Positions 62,420 to 64,000 of a stretch of 64,000 nt of DNA are shown in pieces (position 1 is the stretch's first letter; every line of letters begins with the position of its first letter). The notes beneath the pieces were generated by a model. It made no database searches. It was not told where the DNA came from and saw only the letters and a list, made by a program, of their open reading frames with translations. Position numbers and translations under genes: made by a program. The DNA lies in the NCBI RefSeq assembly GCF_000473205.1, contig NZ_KI421507.1, positions 3,271,057-3,335,056 on the forward strand. The letters run 5' to 3'. Origin of the DNA: Pseudophaeobacter arcticus DSM 23566. Lineage in GTDB: Bacteria > Pseudomonadota > Alphaproteobacteria > Rhodobacterales > Rhodobacteraceae.

Positions 62420-62489
62420 GGCCCAACGGGAGGCAGGCATTCTTTGAATGACAACACCGGGCGGGAGCCCCACCCGAAGCCCTTGCCGA

Positions 62490-63539
62490 TCAGATCAGCT
62501 GGAACAGGATCCCCGCGACAATGGCGCCACTGACACCAAGCCCCAGATAGGTGGCAAAGACCTTTGGTTTGACCAGGGACCAGACCGCCGCCATCGCCGG
62601 GATCGAGCTCACAGCCCCGGCCACCATAAAGGACATCGCGGCACCGGCGCTCATGCCCTGCCCCATCAGCCCTGCCAACAGGGGCGGCGCCACATAGGAG
62701 TTGAGATAGGCCGGCATCCCCACCAGTGCCGCGAGGATAATCGGCACCACGCCGTCGCCACCAACCAGACCTGCGATCAGATCAGCGGGAACGTAATGCA
62801 CCAGAATTGCCTCCAGCACATAGGCCAGCGCCAGCCACTTCAGCAGGAACAAACCATTGCTGACAAACTCGGCGCGGAATTTCAGGCGACGTGCCGCATC
62901 TTGCCAGAATTTCCAGTGTGGCGTGTCATCCAGCTTTGGAGCAGAAGAACAGCAGCTGGAACAGCTCGGTGCCTGTTTCAACGGATCGGCAAAGGCCCCC
63001 TGTCCCATCAGAGCTTTGACAAAGAAGCCGCCAAACAGCCCCAGGGCCACAGCAATCACGGCTTTGCCAATGGCAAAGTCCCAGCCCAGCGCGCCTGCGG
63101 TAATCAGCAGGGTTGGTGGGTCGATCAGGGGCGAGGCCAGCCAGAAGGCCATCACCGCAGAAAGCGGCGCGCCCAGCGCCAGAAGCCCCGCAATAAAGGG
63201 GATCACCTCACATGAGCAGAACGGCGCCAAGCCGCCAAAGACCGCCGCCAGAAAGATCATCCGCACCTCACGCCCAACAAAGGCGCGCGCCACCATCGCC
63301 TCGGCCCCGGTGGCCTTGAGATAGGCCAAAAGCAGAACCGCAAACAGGATGTATCGCCCGGTATGCGCCAAAGCCGCAGCAGCAAAGCCAATCACAGCCT
63401 GAAAATTACCCGGATCCAGAACCGCCACGGCAACCAGGATAAGAACACTCAGAGTCCAGGGCGTTTTCAGCCATTCAAGCGATAGTCCAACTGGCTTGGT
63501 GGCTGGTTTGGAAGAGTTTTGCGAAAGATCAGCCATCAT
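62490..63539 (-). CDS. ArsP-like permease (DUF318/PF03773)
   Basis: The 349-residue protein has about eight membrane helices in two inverted halves. The first half carries the family motif GGLAPFCSCEVIPFIAGLLALG, of which FCSCEVIP is diagnostic, and the second VGMPAYLNSYVAPPLLAGLM. Between them a cytoplasmic loop has the Cys cluster SCSSCCSS (about 192-199), which could bind thiophilic metal or metalloid. ArsP exports trivalent organoarsenicals, but family members have other roles. It overlaps the upstream arsR-type gene by 11 bp. Confidence 0.85.
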   Translation of the reverse strand: MMADLSQNSSKPATKPVGLSLEWLKTPWTLSVLILVAVAVLDPGNFQAVIGFAAAALAHTGRYILFAVLLLAYLKATGAEAMVARAFVGREVRMIFLAAVFGGLAPFCSCEVIPFIAGLLALGAPLSAVMAFWLASPLIDPPTLLITAGALGWDFAIGKAVIAVALGLFGGFFVKALMGQGAFADPLKQAPSCSSCCSSAPKLDDTPHWKFWQDAARRLKFRAEFVSNGLFLLKWLALAYVLEAILVHYVPADLIAGLVGGDGVVPIILAALVGMPAYLNSYVAPPLLAGLMGQGMSAGAAMSFMVAGAVSSIPAMAAVWSLVKPKVFATYLGLGVSGAIVAGILFQLI

Positions 63540-63843
63540 TTGCCGCCTTGTTCTGGAGAAGATCAGCGCAGCACTCGCTCAGGATAAAGCCCGCCAGTTT
63601 TTCCAATTGTTCAAAATTTGCCCGGTTCAGGGTGCTTCGGCCGGCCCGCGCCTGATCAACGAGGCCAGCGCCGGTCAGAAATTTCAAATGATGCGCCAGG
63701 GTCGAGGGGGCAATGCCCGTTCGCTCCTGAATTTCACCAACTGTCAGGCCCTCGCGGCCTGCCCGGATAAGGCTGCGCAGCACCTGAAGACGCGATTCAG
63801 AGCCCATTGCAGCAAATCCCTGCGCTGCTTCTTCCCACAACAT
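63529..63843 (-). CDS. ArsR-family transcriptional repressor
   Basis: The 104-residue protein is a winged helix of ArsR type: FAAMGSESRLQVLRSLIRAG, then LTVGEIQERTGIAPSTLAHHLKFL as recognition helix, and the wing ARAGRSTLNR. Near the C-terminus, LSECCADLL holds a Cys pair that may be the inducer-binding site. The ATG at 63843 follows AAAGGAGG. It overlaps the permease gene by 11 bp, so regulator and transporter form an operon. The palindrome at 63864-63879 upstream is a probable operator. Confidence 0.88.
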   Translation of the reverse strand: MLWEEAAQGFAAMGSESRLQVLRSLIRAGREGLTVGEIQERTGIAPSTLAHHLKFLTGAGLVDQARAGRSTLNRANFEQLEKLAGFILSECCADLLQNKAANDG

Positions 63844-63863
63844 GTTGAACCTCCTTTGATTCG

Positions 63864-63879
63864 ATACAACTAGTTTTAT
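63864..63879. promoter_or_regulatory. ArsR operator candidate
   Basis: ATACAACTAGTTTTAT is a palindrome with 14 of 16 positions symmetric and an ACTAGT core, 20 bp before the arsR start codon. Placement and AT-richness fit an ArsR-type autoregulatory site. Confidence 0.55.
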
Positions 63880-64000
63880 GGTTTTAATTTCCAAAAGCAA
63901 CCCATGAATCGTCTTCCTGGCAGTAAGTCCAGATTGCGCCTGCGTTATGTCCACCCTAAGGTGCCCCTCATGGCTATATCCGTTGACACATTTTTCCTGA

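Overview
The window looks like chromosomal DNA of a marine alphaproteobacterium of the Rhodobacterales, most likely the Roseobacter group. This is inferred from high-GC codon use, the aapJQMP amino acid transporter, a taurine-pyruvate aminotransferase-type gene, TIGR02300 and DUF1127 proteins, an ATP12 chaperone, and the order rpmH-rnpA-yidD-ttcA ... yidC-MOSC-engB ... argB. No plasmid or complete prophage genes are seen. The species cannot be named from the sequence alone.

Layout. 1-2000: a GntR regulator cut by the window edge, a YgjP-like metallopeptidase, a TIGR02300 protein and tRNA-Ala(GGC). 2000-5850: a small accessory segment between tRNA-Ala and two identical tRNA-Arg(ACG) genes, holding an IS3 remnant, a MerR/hydrolase pair with a palindromic operator, and a TniQ gene that appears truncated by an in-frame stop. 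5960-9530: an operon for a TVP38/TMEM64 membrane protein, a mercuric-reductase-like flavoprotein and an orphan histidine kinase. 9770-19130: the conserved rpmH-rnpA-yidD operon with promoter and terminator, ttcA, an EAL protein with a degenerate GGDEF domain, yidC-MOSC-engB-DUF2946 (coupled or abutting), a structured RNA candidate, an SDR and argB. 19250-25900: a QueG-like ferredoxin, SixA, a GNAT and the aapJQMP operon. 25935-33016: crcB-rluC-HAD-ATP12, rarA, a Deg protease, and a DAHP synthase preceded by an aromatic leader-peptide attenuator. 33400-46180: rraB, then the spc/alpha ribosomal protein genes, split by accessory genes into separate units: rpmC...rpmD; two lipoproteins and a DUF1127 gene; rplO-secY-adk; one exported protein; rpsM-rpsK-rpoA-rplQ. 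46340-55014: accessory genes with several short tandem repeats, including an Ig-domain autotransporter divergent from three tandem tail-collar (microcystin-dependent-protein-like) paralogs, a GNAT, a DUF6916 protein and a cytoplasmic trypsin-like protease. 55310-64000: katG, a class III aminotransferase with a BKACE enzyme divergent from tpa, a GNAT, and an ArsR-controlled ArsP-like permease.

The most interesting items are the Trp-Phe-Tyr-Phe leader peptide with terminator upstream of DAHP synthase, the tail-collar/DUF6916/protease/autotransporter neighbourhood with no other phage genes, the three-hairpin RNA candidate after the DUF2946 gene, the interrupted tniQ, and the splitting of the ribosomal protein cluster with its own terminators at the breakpoints. 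All calls come from reading the sequence; no database search was run.
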